Part shown: piece by piece, positions 10,880 through 35,595 of the stretch | How the letters are laid out: every line of letters begins with the position of its first letter | Position numbering within the stretch: the stretch's first letter is position 1 | Assembly (NCBI RefSeq): GCF_000002075.1 | Contig: NW_004797305.1 | Span: 1,749,575 to 1,813,574 of the forward strand | DNA from: Aplysia californica | Taxonomy: Eukaryota > Mollusca > Gastropoda > Aplysiida > Aplysiidae | Length of the DNA: 64,000 nucleotides | Direction: 5' to 3' | The notes under the pieces: generated by a model | Told to the model about the DNA's origin: nothing | Database searches by the model: none | Seen by the model: the letters and a program-made list of their open reading frames with translations, nothing else | Position numbers and translations under genes: made by a program

Positions 10880-12030
10880 CAGTGGAACTCGGATTCAACG
10901 AGGTCGCCGGGCCTGATCTAAAATCTCGTTGAATCCGAGAGTTCGTTATAGCAAACACGAGGTTTTGTGTAGATAATTACAGGTACTGAGCAAGTAATGT
11001 ATAAAGAGAAGTCACAGGTAGTGCCTGAGATGCCTCATATTATGAGCTGTGTAAAAAACCCAAAAAAACTTGGGAGACGGAGGAGCTTCTGTATCAGCAG
11101 GAACAATGAAGGACAGCGGACAAAGCCGAGAGGACTACATACTCTCAGGAAGTCAGGCAGCTGCATAACAAAGAAAGTTTTGGATTGGAACCCACAGGGC
11201 AAGAGATCAAGGGGAAGACCTCGTGGAACTTGGAGAAGAATCACAGAAATCGATGTACAGAAAAGTGGGAAGACATGGAATAACATCAAGAGGCTAGCCC
11301 AGGATAGAGAAAAGTGGGGGGTGTTTGTCCGTGGCCTATACCCTGGTGCAGGGTGAGAAAGGCAATGATGATGATGAAAAAAACAAAAAAACAGATTCGT
11401 TCAAATGCACACGCCTGTGTCATCTCGATTGTTTACCAAAAAGTTGTGTTGCTGTGTAGAGCCTAGTATACGGCAACTTTTGATTCCACAGACCAGCGCA
11501 CAATTCATTACGTAGATCAACGTCAAGACTAGCTTATCATTGTAATAGTGATCAGTTGGCGAGGGGGGAAAAAGACGTGACGCGTTTGTATCTTCGACGT
11601 TCAACGCCCGGACCACTAGTGTCCCCCCCCCCCCCTCCCCAACACGCACACACAGTCACACGTGTGCAAGCCGCCCATCCGTCCTCGACACACACCAGAG
11701 TAGACTCGTGCGCGTGCCAACAATGCATGTGTTGGTATGAAAAAAGGCTGGTGATTGGTCGCATGCCATCGGCTAAGTGAATAATGGCAATGGTTCACGA
11801 TGCAGGTGCAATGGATGGTTTCCTGGAAAAAAGTTCGTTCTGGGAGAAAAATGACTGAAGCCACGTCTGCGGGGGCTGTTCACCTTGGAAGCGACCTCGT
11901 TGAATCCGAGCTCGCTGATTTAAGCGCTCGTTGAATCTGGGTTATTTTTATTGATTTTAAAGAAGAAAAGAAACGGGGAATCTATCTCAACTCGTTGAAT
12001 CCGAGTTCTCGTTGAATCCGAGTTCCACTG
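10880..12030 (+). mobile_element. pogo/Tigger-like non-autonomous element, copy 1
   Basis: TA target duplications at 10878-10879 and 12031-12032 flank terminal inverted repeats CAGTGGAACTCGGATTCAAC and the matching CTCGTTGAATCCGAGTTCCACTG-type right end. Several extra GTTGAATCCGAG repeats lie near both ends. The CAGTGGAAC start and TA target fit the pogo/Tigger branch of Tc1-mariner. No transposase is present. A LINE 3' end (about 11055-11380) is inserted inside. The copy at 47982 lacks that LINE, showing the empty site, and carries other insertions instead. Confidence 0.8.
11055..11380 (+). mobile_element. LINE 3' end (RT C-terminus) inside the pogo-like element
   Basis: The frame 10997-11356 encodes WNPQGKRSRGRPRGTWRRI followed by RLAQDREKWGVFVRGLYPG. 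This is the well-known C-terminal segment of endonuclease/reverse-transcriptase LINEs (RTE/BovB-like or Jockey-like families; the exact clade is not decidable from this piece). It ends in a short (TGA)n tract and an A-rich tail. Related tails are at 45428-45488 and, degenerate, at about 15340-15440. Confidence 0.75.
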
Positions 12031-12032
12031 TA

Positions 12033-12766
12033 TAAGTGCAAATATTTTTATATATCTTGCTAATGGGTTAGTGTCCTAGCGCCTGTAAAATGAAAGGGGC
12101 AATTTATGTTTACCAGGAAGCTAAAAATGTTTCTTAGTGTTCTGGGGTTGTATAGGTTTAAAATAACAAAAGCATGCTGTTGATTATGGATATGCACAGC
12201 TGCCAACCTGTATATATGAAAAAAACCCATTTTATTGATATGTTTTTGAGGGTCTGAGTACCGAAGTCCATTTTCGTGGTGAAAATATGTATTCTGTTGG
12301 GTTTTTTTTGTTATTTTGTTCCTTATATGGACTTGCTGATGCTGGAGAAAAATTATGAACTTTCGATCTAGACCAGATTTGCGAATTATAATGATGATAA
12401 CAAAGCTCATAAATAAACTGGAGTTGTGTCTGTAACCATAGTTACAGATTTTTACTTGACATTTCTCACATTATTGGTTCAAATCTGCTTTGAATAGCTT
12501 GAACTGATTTGCATGTTAGAAAAGTATGTATGAAAATTGTGGCGAGGGGTTACTTGGCCAATGTCCACCATCTTGACCCGCCACATGAGTAGAGTCTATT
12601 TTTGGGTTTTGAAAAGTTGGCAGGTATGAACGTGCAATGTAGTATAACTACAATTACTAGTATTATTATAACTTGGTGTTATATTGAAGTGAAAATGATA
12701 CCACTCACTGTGTTAAACAAGTTTTGTCACTACCCTGAGATGATGTTGTATTGCAGATTGTGAAAG
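12033..12766. other. Region upstream of the first R3HCC1L exon found
   Basis: No repeat or exon is recognised. The first coding exon and promoter of R3HCC1L must lie here or further left, but I could not place them. Confidence 0.4.
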
Positions 12767-25576
<12,810 letters not shown>

Positions 25577-25592
25577 CACTGAAGTCATTTAT

Positions 25593-25830
25593 GGATTATT
25601 TGAGACTGAAAGGCTGTTGAAAGTAGTTTTGTTCATGTTGTGGACTTGTTCTGTGCATTTACATTATCTTCGTAAATGAAATGAAATGTTCTGAAATTTT
25701 ACTCATCACGATTATTTGAGACTGAAAGGCTGTTGAAAGTAGTTTTGTTCATGTTTTGGACTTGTTCTGCGCATTTACATTATCTTCGTAAATGAAATGA
25801 AATGAAATGTTCTGAAATTTTACTCATCAC
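25593..25830 (+). repeat. Tandem duplication of ~115 bp in the R3HCC1L 3' UTR
   Basis: The unit starting GATTATTTGAGACTGAAAGG and ending TTACTCATCAC occurs twice back to back (about 25593-25706 and 25707-25829). They differ by a few substitutions and one extra GAAAT. It begins about 20 bases after the stop codon. Confidence 0.85.
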
Positions 25831-26645
25831 ATGCATAGAATAATTTATGATTGCTTTTGTTTATTGTGATATGAAGTACTTTGTGGCATTACTTTGGTCA
25901 GTAGAAACATGCGGTGAAACTTTTCTGTTGTCTCTGAGCTTCAAACTAAAACTTTGAGTTATTGACTTACATAAATGACATATATCAAATTTGGTCATGC
26001 CCCTTTCTCATTCAGAGTTTGAATCCCTTGATCTAGGTCTGCTTGTTGTATTTAACTGAAACACCAATCCCCCAATCCAGTGTTGTTCCTTGCCAGTACA
26101 TAATGGAGCCTTTTAACTGCTACCTCCTTTCCTCAAATGCAGTCAATGATATGAGGAAGCTGAATTACTCAAGAATGTCGGTATATATGATGTTCTTTCA
26201 AATGTGATCAAGACATTGTTCTAAGTTTAAGCTTTCCCCGCCCCATTATTTCCAGGAACTTATGATGGTTTAGTATCAAATTGACCAAAACAAGTGTGAG
26301 AAAGAATGAACATGCTCATGCAAAATTTCGTTCTTGGGGGAAAGGGCATAGGGCTCAGCAGTTTTGCCCTTCCAAATTTACAAAAGCTAACGGTATCACA
26401 TGATACAAGTGAGAGTTTATTTTACTTCTCCTCTCCATTTGTTTTTTGTGAGATGCTCTTTTGCCTCTGTTGTTTAATGAGAATGAGAGAAGGTTGATTA
26501 GGTATTGCTTTTTAACAGGTTTATTTAGGGTTTTTTATGTTTTGGGCATTAAAGTTAAAATTAATGTTGAAGATTTGAGATGAGTTTGCTTGCACACTCT
26601 TTATTTATTTAATTTTAAGTTGGTTTAAGAAAAATCTAATAGACA

Positions 26646-26651
26646 AATAAA
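26646..26651 (+). promoter_or_regulatory. Candidate polyadenylation signal of R3HCC1L
   Basis: AATAAA lies about 1.07 kb after the stop codon. It is the first clear signal I noticed in a suitable position; usage is not shown. Confidence 0.4.
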
Positions 26652-26699
26652 GATTTGAACACCAATTTTCATCACTGACTTCCTTGTGGTCAATGTTTG

Positions 26700-27861
26700 A
26701 GGGCATGTGTGCTAGCACTATTCATGGTATAACTATTTTGAGTTCAGACTAGTGCATCGTTTTGTAGACGGTGGCTTCTCTCAGTTATGTCTTCCTCTAA
26801 TCAAAAATCGATTGAAGCAGATTTTCTTTAACAGATCAGTCTGATTGCATGATGATTCACGTTTCATCCATGAAGACTTTTCTACATGTGTTTTAGCCAT
26901 GAAGTACCTCTACTGATCGTTTCATCTCATTAAATTTTAGTTTACATATTTTGTATCATTTTGTTGGAATTGTTTCAGTGTTGCCATAGGGTCAGCTGCC
27001 TTAACTTTCTTCTTTGTTGAAGTCATAATATAAGCTTCAGCATGTTTCCTCATTTCAGTCGATGGGTAGTGCGTTGTAGTACTTATACGTGCAGGTCTGA
27101 AGGCTGTACATCGGTGAAAAATAATGCTTCACAGTCACAGAATCCATGCTCCGTTGCTGGTTTGTCTTGTTTCCCAGCATAACAAATTTGCTGTTTCTTT
27201 TAGATGTGTAGTTTATGAATGTCAGTTACAAGTGGTTCACATCATCAACAAAACTTCAAATTTACCAGAGATGCTGAAAATAAAACAAATACAGTTAAAA
27301 AGATGCTTAGTTAGGTGTTGGTTTCACAACACTTTATAACTTAACCACATGGTCATTTAACTCTTCTTAGTGGCTTGCCACTTTAACTGGCACACAGCAT
27401 CATTCAGTTGCTTACAGTCATAACTACCTCCAGCCAACCCATCATGAAATCATATTATTTGTTGCATGGATCCTTCATTTCTACTCAATTTGATGTTTAT
27501 TTTACTCAAATAGGTTAAAAAGGGGGCAGAGTTTGGGAAGTTTGTGATACTGAAAACTTAGATGATATAACTGGCTGCATACATGAGTGGAAGAGCCTTC
27601 CTTATAATATATTAAAGAGTTAAGAGAAGAAGTCATGGGGATTAAAACCCATCTCCAGTAGGATCAAGTCATGGTGGGAGAAACTTGAAAACACCCCAGA
27701 CAACCTAGATTTATATGCCTGTTGTTTTGAACCCAACTTCGCCACACCGCAATCCAACATAAAACCAACTGAGCTAATGATATGCCCTCTGAAACCTCAG
27801 AAACATGTGATATACTCAGGATCGGACACAGCTAGGCAACTATTGAAGTACATTAGTGAGA
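26700..27861. other. Intergenic, nothing recognised
   Basis: AT-rich sequence with only short open frames (such as 27124-27339) and no repeat family that I recognise. Confidence 0.5.
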
Positions 27862-28299
27862 CATCATGGTGAAATCAGGTGCTCATCAAAATGAAATCCA
27901 TGAAACCATCATTTTTCTGGCTGTTGGGCAATTTTTCTTCTTTTTTTTTCTTTTTTGGCACAACACTTTTTATGTCCATTTTAAAACACATTTCTTTGTG
28001 AATTTTACTGAAAAGCATTGATCAATGGCACAAAATATTTAAATTTAGTTTCCAAGGACACTCAAGTTTTGGAAGTCACAATACTTTGGTGGCCATTCTT
28101 TCTTGCTAATTTTACCTCTGACACTAGGCAACCCTCACCTCCTTCAACTTCAATTGCCAATATCTCGACTTCCATTAAAGATTAGTGGATACTTTATTCA
28201 GCAAAAGCTAAATGTACAGCTTTAAGACACTGACACCAAAAAACTCCAAGCCAAACGCCCAAAGTTGACGAGCGCCTCATTCCACTGCGTGGTGATGGT
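27862..28299 (-). mobile_element. TIR element (~440 bp), full-length copy
   Basis: The left end CATCATGGTGAAATCAGGTG and right end GCGCCTCATTCCACTGCG with GTGGTGATGG are imperfect inverted copies (core GACGAGCGCCT / AGGTGCTCATC). The interior matches 14470-14713 in the opposite direction. No coding frame; superfamily unknown. Confidence 0.6.
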
Positions 28300-29600
28300 G
28301 GATGTGCCGTGGTTACATTGGACAAAGGCCTATATGATAACTCTATGATCTACTTTCTAATGTGGAGAGGGTATTGAGATTGAGATGAACCCCCTTAAAA
28401 TGTGTATACCACTTTTACTGTACTAGTATTACTTTTACGAGATAAAATTGAAAATATACATCTTCCAGTTCAGTTAATGATTTCATAAAAATACATGCAT
28501 GTACACTTATGTAACACAAAGGCCCATAGTGGTCTCTTTTTGTTGTACAATGAAGCAGCCAGTTAGTTCATTTATTTAAAGTGCTTATTTTGTTCCTTAC
28601 TTTTCAAACTTGACATAAAACTGAAACACAGAAAACCCTTTAATTTTAATTGTAAAATTTAGTAATTTATACACGTGGATATGAAGCAGACCAGGGTAGC
28701 TGGTCTACCTTGCAGTACCTACATACATAGGCGGAAACTAGTTTTGTATGAGTTCCTCTAGTGGGGGAGGGGGGGGGGCAGAGTAGGATAGTAGGCTACC
28801 AGGACCTTCCAGGTTTACTGACAAATCGAAATATATATATATATTGTTTCTGTTGTTGTTGTTTTTTGTAATTTTAGTGATGGTTCGAAATGAGCCTGAA
28901 ATCTGCCTTCGGTCTGCTGACCAGACATGTCAGTGTGTCAAAAGTTATCCCCCCGCCCCTTCTGGCTACTATTTATACATGTGTTCAAGTGCTAGCTTTC
29001 CAGTGTGTTCGTGTTTGAAATGAGGAAAAGCGACAAGATGGGACCTTCTGTTTACCAAAATGGAACTCCAGACGCCAAATGTATGATGTAGGCTACCATA
29101 AGTATCTGGGTCAGCGATTCCATTGGGCTACACGCAATGCTGAGAATCGCGGTAAAACAGGAGCAAGTAAAGAGGAAATATTTACTTGTACATTTATTTT
29201 ATTTTTTCTTTACACAGAACAGGATTCGAATTCTGAACAGTTTTTTTGTTCCCAATCATCGAGAAGAGAGGGGGGGGGGGGTCAATTTCAATACAAACGG
29301 AACCTTACAGTTAGAGGAGGCCTAATATAGCGAGAGAAAGGGAGGGGGGAGGGACGCGATACCAATGAATCTCTTCCGAGATTTGCTGACTTGTCTGAAA
29401 CGGCAAGGGAGAACGGGTATGGAAATGGAACCTTACTTCTTATTCGTCACGAGCAAAAATAATGTCGGGCATTCTTACGTATGTGACTGATAGAGCAGTA
29501 GCACAACACTAAAGCAAAAATAAGGATTCACAAAAAGACATACCTGCTCTGCATCTGGGCATAATAATAATAATAAATTTAGTTAATTGAATGACCCTTT
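28300..29600. other. Intergenic stretch with no gene seen
   Basis: It contains G runs (28767, 29270), a short (AT)n (28829-28846) and unsupported frames such as 29079-29330. Confidence 0.45.
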
Positions 29601-29639
29601 CATTGAGAGAGGGCTCTCGTGGTCTTTTGTTTTAATACG

Positions 29640-30005
29640 GTTTTACGGCGCTCGCAACTACATAATGGTTATTATATGAGTACATGTATTATGAGCGCTA
29701 AGGGGTAGATGTCAACAGAGAAGTCCAAACGGGGAATCAGGCTTACTCTGCTCACCTCTCTAGCCTCAACAGCACAAGTGTGACAAGTCACAAAGTCTGT
29801 TTCGACTACCAAGGCACCCCAGAAACAACAGTTCACCAGAGAGTGACAAACATGATACAAAAGAAATATCGTAGAGGAAAATGACGATAGTAAGTAATAG
29901 TAGTGATGAGGAAAGAAAAAGCAGCAGCCCCGTATGTTGTTCCGGCACAGTATGAGCATGAAATTGATGATGATAAATCAGCCCATTTACAATTCTCTAT
30001 GCATA
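29640..30005 (-). repeat. SINE-like family B, inverted copy
   Basis: On the minus strand it reads from AGAATTGTAAATGGGC near 29990 to the tail (GCGAGCGCCGTAAAAC) at 29640. Twelve bases of family A head (GGGCTCTCGTGG) sit just left at 29608, suggesting one element landed in or next to the other. Confidence 0.7.
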
Positions 30006-30057
30006 AACACGTATGCTAATATCATCCCTTTGGGAATGGCCGAAAGACAACGGTACC

Positions 30058-30425
30058 GGTACTTCAGTCAGTAGCACTGCCCTGGAGTGGGGGGGGGGGG
30101 GGGGGGGGTGTTCGTCTCTTATTCAATAGGTCGTGGGTTCGAATCCGGATAGCGATGGAAAATGTTCTTTTCTAAAATTTTCTCCTTTCCTGTTCTCTAA
30201 GTACTTAGACTCTAAGTACGTACTTTAACACTTTAACAATGTTCTGCCGTCTGCTTTCGTCTCCACTTCTGCCACACCTACTTTGCCCCCTCCTCTGGGC
30301 TCCTGACTCTCTCTGCAGCCTTTCTACTGCTACATGACATGTACTCCTTGGCCCCTTCTTACTGCTGTCTTTCAGCCACACCCCTGATCTTCAAAGATAT
30401 ACAACTAGCTTTCTCGGATAAGGGG
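30058..30425 (+). repeat. tRNA-derived SINE, family A, first of a tandem pair
   Basis: It has the B box GGGTTCGAATCCGGATAGCG and the body, but the A-box region has been replaced by a long poly-G run (30089-30108). It stops at CTTTCTCGGATAAGGGG, where the second unit starts. Confidence 0.75.
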
Positions 30426-30912
30426 TGGGGGGTGTTCGCCTCTCATTCAATAGGTCGTGGGTTCGAATCCGGATAGCGATAGAAAATGTTCTTCTCTAAA
30501 ATTTTCTCCTTTACTGTTCTCTAAGTACGTACTTTAACAATGTTCTGTCGTCTGCTTTCGTCTCCACTTCTGCCACACCTACTTTGCCCCCTCCTCAGGG
30601 CTCCTGACTCTCTCTGCAGCCTTTCTACTGCTACAATGTACTCCTTGGCCCCTTCTTACTGCTGTCTTTCAGCCGCACCCCTGATCTTCAAAGATATACA
30701 ACTAGCTTTCTCGGATAAGGGCGTAAAATCTCGGAGGTCCCATGTGCAAGTTGTGCATGTTAAAGATCCTTTGGTGGTCCAAATTCGATAATAAGAGTAG
30801 GCTTCGGCGGCCACTCGGGCAAAAATCAACATTTCCTACCAAATGAAAATGTTTAATGTGTACCTCGCGCTCATATGACCTTTTGCAGTTGCGAGCGCCG
30901 TAAAACACTTAC
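30426..30912 (+). repeat. tRNA-derived SINE, family A, second of a tandem pair
   Basis: It repeats the preceding ~310 bases from GGGGTGTTCGCCTCTCATTC through ACTAGCTTTCTCGGATAAGG with about 95 percent identity by eye. It then continues to a complete 3' end: GCGCTCATATGACC, TTGCGAGCGCCGTAAAAC and an A-rich tail. The join looks like a local tandem duplication, not a second insertion. Confidence 0.75.
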
Positions 30913-31522
30913 CAAAAAAAATTAAAAATAAATAATAATTGAGATTGAGATTTTTTAAAAACGGGGTTGAATTTTAAGTGCAGTCCGGACAGTGAACTAT
31001 GACCTCTGAACTGTGGCTTTCACCTCTTTTGTTATGGTCCTGAGTGCTGATGCCGTGTAAAGAGCTTCGACAATGCTGGCTCTTCTCAATCCTGAGTCTT
31101 TAATTTTTTACTATTTTGAAAAATTGGCACCCACACGCATTAATACACTTCAAGCTCATGTTTGCACCAGGGATGAGAAGCTGACCTGGCCTGCTCCTTT
31201 CTAAACTCTAGATTCTAGATCTAGATCTAGATTATTGGATTTTCATTCCGTCCCCAAACCTGTGCCTGTGGGCCAGTCGTGTACTGTGTGTGTAGCAATG
31301 ACAATGGTGTTTATATGTTATCATCATTGAGAGTAGTGTGTCTGTTGTCGAAGGATTTTTCTAAACTCAAACCAAACTTGATAGAACCAATGATGATACA
31401 TAACATTATATGTATCATCATTGATAAAACATCGGCTAGCAGAACATGCCATACAACAGGTTATCGAGGGTATGCAGACACTGAGTCAGAATAAATCTGC
31501 TTACTTTAAACGAAGTGACTAT

Positions 31523-31944
31523 TTCTCAGAATGTTCGGGAAAAATAAACTTGAACTCTATTTCTCCTAACTGTTTCCGTTCTCGATATTTTTTGGTTATT
31601 TGCGAGATTTAGGCATCTCCTTTCATTGTGCCATTCTGCGTGGACTGGGAAGAAGCTTATTTTTTGTATCAAATTCAATTTCTAGAGCTAGAGATTTTTA
31701 AATGTCTAAATATTCAGATACTTCAGTTGTGGTTAGGGCAACGCTCCCGGACTATACTTCATTTGAAAATACCTTCAAAATGTACTGCGAGAAAACAAGA
31801 CTAATTATCGACCTTGAGTAACTTATTTTGCATTTAGTCACTCAGCAAAAACTAAAATCCTTCATGTAAAAAAAAAATCCCGCCCCTCCCCCTCCCACCC
31901 CCATGTCTCGTTCACACCTTATAGACACACCACATGCACACACG

Positions 31945-31980
<36 letters not shown>

Positions 31981-32087
31981 ACTCATACGGGCCACTCCAT
32001 TCGCAATTATTATCTACAAATCTCGAGAATGGAAACCGTTCAGAGAAATAGAGTTCAAGTTTATTTTCCTGAACGTTCGGAGAAATA
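31523..32087. repeat. Inverted repeat pair of about 66 bp
   Basis: CTATTTCTCAGAATGTTCGG...TTCTCGA at 31523-31590 is mirrored at 32022-32087 (TCGAGAATGGAAACCGTTC...GAAATAG), with about 430 bases between. The shared core AAATAAACTTGAACTCTATT is perfect. It may be a fold-back element; a (CA)n tract (31940-31975) is inside. No target duplication could be fixed. Confidence 0.55.
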
Positions 32088-32108
32088 GAGCCAGCCTTTA
32101 TTAAATTA

Positions 32109-32956
32109 CTGTGGGTGTCGCGTTCGACGAGATTACATTCATCAACGAGAAGTCGGCTCCAACAAGGCAATCCTTAATCCCCGTTTTTTTTCCTCTATAT
32201 ATCTCTTTGTAAATGTACGTCAGCTCCAATGAGGTTGCAAACCGACCGAAGTCGCTTTCAACGAGGTCGCGATATAAAAGCAATCAGCGGCCCTAAAAAC
32301 GAAGAATTTTTCTCCTTTCTCTCCATCTCATGCAAGCTCAAGGCCCATCCTCGATTCCTAACACATTGTATTGCTAGATCTAGTGTGACTCATAATGTGC
32401 CCCAAAGCCAAGAGGATGGGTGAGGGTTGGCCTACAGTAGGGATGGAAGGGGGTGGTTGGGAACGCGATGCGGGCTGTGTCAAACTGGATGAACTCTGGA
32501 TGGGTAGGTCTTTTTTTTTTTATAGTAAAGGGTTTTACGGCGCTCGCAACTGCATAAGGTCATATGAGCACCTATGGGTAGGTCTAGATCGAGACCATTT
32601 TTTTTTCAATTTTCTTTTCTTCCCCTGATCAGATAATACAAGCTCCTGCCTTTACTTTATGTAGATCTAGGCCTAAATGTGAGAGGGTATGTGTCCCCAC
32701 AAGAAGTGTTCAGAAAAAAAAAAAAATTTTTAATGCAGAAATGACGGTCACAACACTGCTCGAACACGCACACACTGATGCTGTTTGAGACTTTCGTCAT
32801 CAGGGGGAACAACTGTTTTAATTACTGGTATTGGTACATTGTGTAATATAACAACTTGTCTTCTTTCTTTTCTTAAGCCTTAGTCACGTTTAACGAGAGG
32901 TCGGATCCAACGAGGACAACAAGCCGGTCCCGGCAACCTCGGTGCGATACCCACTG
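32109..32956 (+). mobile_element. pogo-like TIR element just upstream of HYKK
   Basis: The left end ACTGTGGGTGTCGCGTTCGA and the right end CGGTGCGATACCCACTGTG are inverted copies. Internal CAACGAGGTCG repeats recall the 10880 family. A solo SINE tail (minus, 32524-32572) is inserted. Its right edge is about 90 bases before the kinase start codon. Confidence 0.55.
32524..32572 (-). repeat. Solo shared SINE 3' tail
   Basis: The minus-strand reading is GCTCATATGACCTTATGCAG then TTGCGAGCGCCGTAAAAC, with neither SINE body attached. It lies inside the pogo-like element. Confidence 0.7.
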
Positions 32957-33046
32957 TGCAAATTTCTTCTCTAGATCCATATCAAGTATACCAACCAAGA
33001 GTGACTACGATCTCAAGCTGAAAAAGCAAATTTATTCTATTTAAGT

Positions 33047-35553
33047 ATGGAAATCAGTCAGGAAGACGTAGTTGGCTTTGTAGGTAATGTTTTTTGCAAG
33101 AGGGTCCAAATTGTCAAGAGACTGTTATCATACGTGGACATAAACTGGCTTGTTGAAGAAAGTGAAACAGGATTCAATTATGTGTGCAAAATTTTGAAAA
33201 ATAGAGCGTTAGAAGAAAAGAACAGTAAGATTAAGCAGCAAATAGACTGCGTTCTGCATCTCAAGAAGCACGGATTCAAGTGTTCAGAATTTGTAGCAGG
33301 GAAAGATGGATCATTTCTACAAACGTATAAGTACACAGGTGAGGTCTGTTGTATAGGCCTATTGTTGTCTGCTTTAGATATAGGCTACAGTTTTGGGGTA
33401 TTATTTTACTTTTGCAGCCTTTTCATATATATTCAGAATTCAATAGAAGCACTTTTCTTGTTCCTTTTCATCCTTTTTACAGACACGAATATGTACAATA
33501 TAAAGTATAACACTGATAGCTCGAATTCGTCGGGACAGACCTTTGTAGTTCAAGGGATCTGTAGTTCAAGGGATATTTTACAAAGATAGAGAAGAAATTA
33601 AAAAACGGGACATTTCGACGGTTGCATGATTTCAAATCTGCTGTGTTCGACCTATCCATATTGTACTGCATTCAACTTTATATTCATGCGCAAAATTTAT
33701 AGTTAAAAAAATATCAAATGTTAAATGTTTTATGCCTTTATACAAACCATATTACAACAAGCCCAATTATGTAGTAATATTTCATGTGTTTTTAATGAAC
33801 TGAAGCTGGGTTTCACTGACCTGAAAAAAACTAGGGTTGTTTTTGTTGCGTTTTTGGGGGGGGGGGGGGGGGAGGGGGAGGGGGGGGTTCACTAATCAAA
33901 TATAATGTTTGCCTATTTTTAACCATGAGACACTAATTATTGGCAGTTAGATATCATTGATAAGTTTATATTTGTTATCTGATCTATAAATTGATGTATG
34001 ATTTTTTTTTATGAGAGTTGCTATTGATGGTCACTTGGTTTGATTTTTTCTTTTCCGAGGACTTGATGGACAAAGTTTCAGTCTTTTGGGCTTTCTGTAT
34101 TCTTTCATCCCTGGGACTGAACTTGAAAGTACTGGTTGTGTGAATGAATGTGCGGTAATATTTGAGCTGGGAATGCTGTTAGGACATTTTCATCACACGT
34201 TAAAAGTAAGTACAACATTGTTGTGTTGAAGCTGTGAAATTAAATTAGAAGTCTCTTAACCCTGTCCGTACATTGTTTTTACTATCGTATCCATACAACG
34301 TAGGGCTGTGCTCGTTAATCCAATCCGTACGCTTTGCCTAGCAGTCTGTCAAAACGATTTTTGGAGAAATATTGAAAGTTTCAAAGAGATCTTCGTACTA
34401 GAAGTATTTTAAAATGTGAAGAATACAACCCCGGAGGTACAAAGAGACCCCAGGGTGTACGGATAGGGTTCATATGTTACATCTTGTTTTGAAATGACAG
34501 TCACTACAGTTGATTTGAACAAGGGCCCCAGAATAACACCTACATAAATATGGCGTTTTCATTTTAGTGAAATGATTTGCTCACAAATTTAGTCACACAT
34601 TGTACAAATTGAAAGTTTAAATGTGGACAGGAAAATCTGAAATTGTCAGATCTATTATAAAGACTTATAGATTGAAATCTCTTTATTAAATATACCATCA
34701 GTATTTTTTTGGCCAATACCCTAGCAAAGATGTGTTAGTGCTGTATGCTCCATGAAGAATATACTTTAAAATAACTTTTGTTTTAAAATGTAGAAATGTT
34801 TTTATGCCTCCATCAACACAGTTTAAATCATTTAGGAGGCGGGTGTCTGACCCACTGTATCACGGTCAATCCTGGTTGAGAGGAATACAACATCCCAGCA
34901 GAAACATTGAGATGCTCGATGAAAATCACTCCCCACTTGGAAATCAAACTCAGATCCCCTGCGTTGGACTGCAAAGCACTTAAGCTCTATTCCATAGATG
35001 CTGGTGGAGAAACAGTATAACACGGAGGTTGAACACTGAAGACTCCAAATCTCGCATCCGTCGAACTGTGCCTGCGGTCCCATTTTTTTCTTCTTTATCT
35101 TTGTAAGATCCCTTAAACTATGGATCCCTCGAACTACCGAGGACGATCCCGACGAATTCGAGCTATCCGTGTTATACTGTACTTCCTCGTACCTTACACG
35201 TTGGTGAATATGTTAAAAACAAATAGAGGACGCAAACAAAAGGTCATTATGTATTGAACATTTATAAAGCTGGGTATGTGTGTTTTTAGAAAGGTATAAT
35301 TTTCTTTGTCTTTGTCTATTTAAGTCACATAATAAGGAATTGGTTGAAAGCTGATTCTCAATACAGTGGAAACCATATAACAGGCCCGGTTATAGCAGAG
35401 ATCCGGTAATAACATTTTTAAAATCCCCGTTTTTTCCTACTCTTTGTCTCTATTAAAAGTTATCGGCAATAACAGGGCCTCATCGGAGCCCAATCAGTTT
35501 TAGCAGGGACAGAGGCTTGTTAACTCTATATGTAAAAAGTAAGGGAGAGAGGA

Positions 35554-35595
<42 letters not shown>

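Noticed and set aside
10880-12030. Considered as an LTR element because the end motif recurs several times
   Set aside because: The ends are inverted, not direct, and flanked by TA; this is a DNA transposon.
12751-12766. Alternative acceptor TTGCAG at 12756 for the first R3HCC1L exon found
   Set aside because: In the frame needed for the R3H region it leads into a TGA; the acceptor at 12766 avoids it, though its pyrimidine tract is weak.
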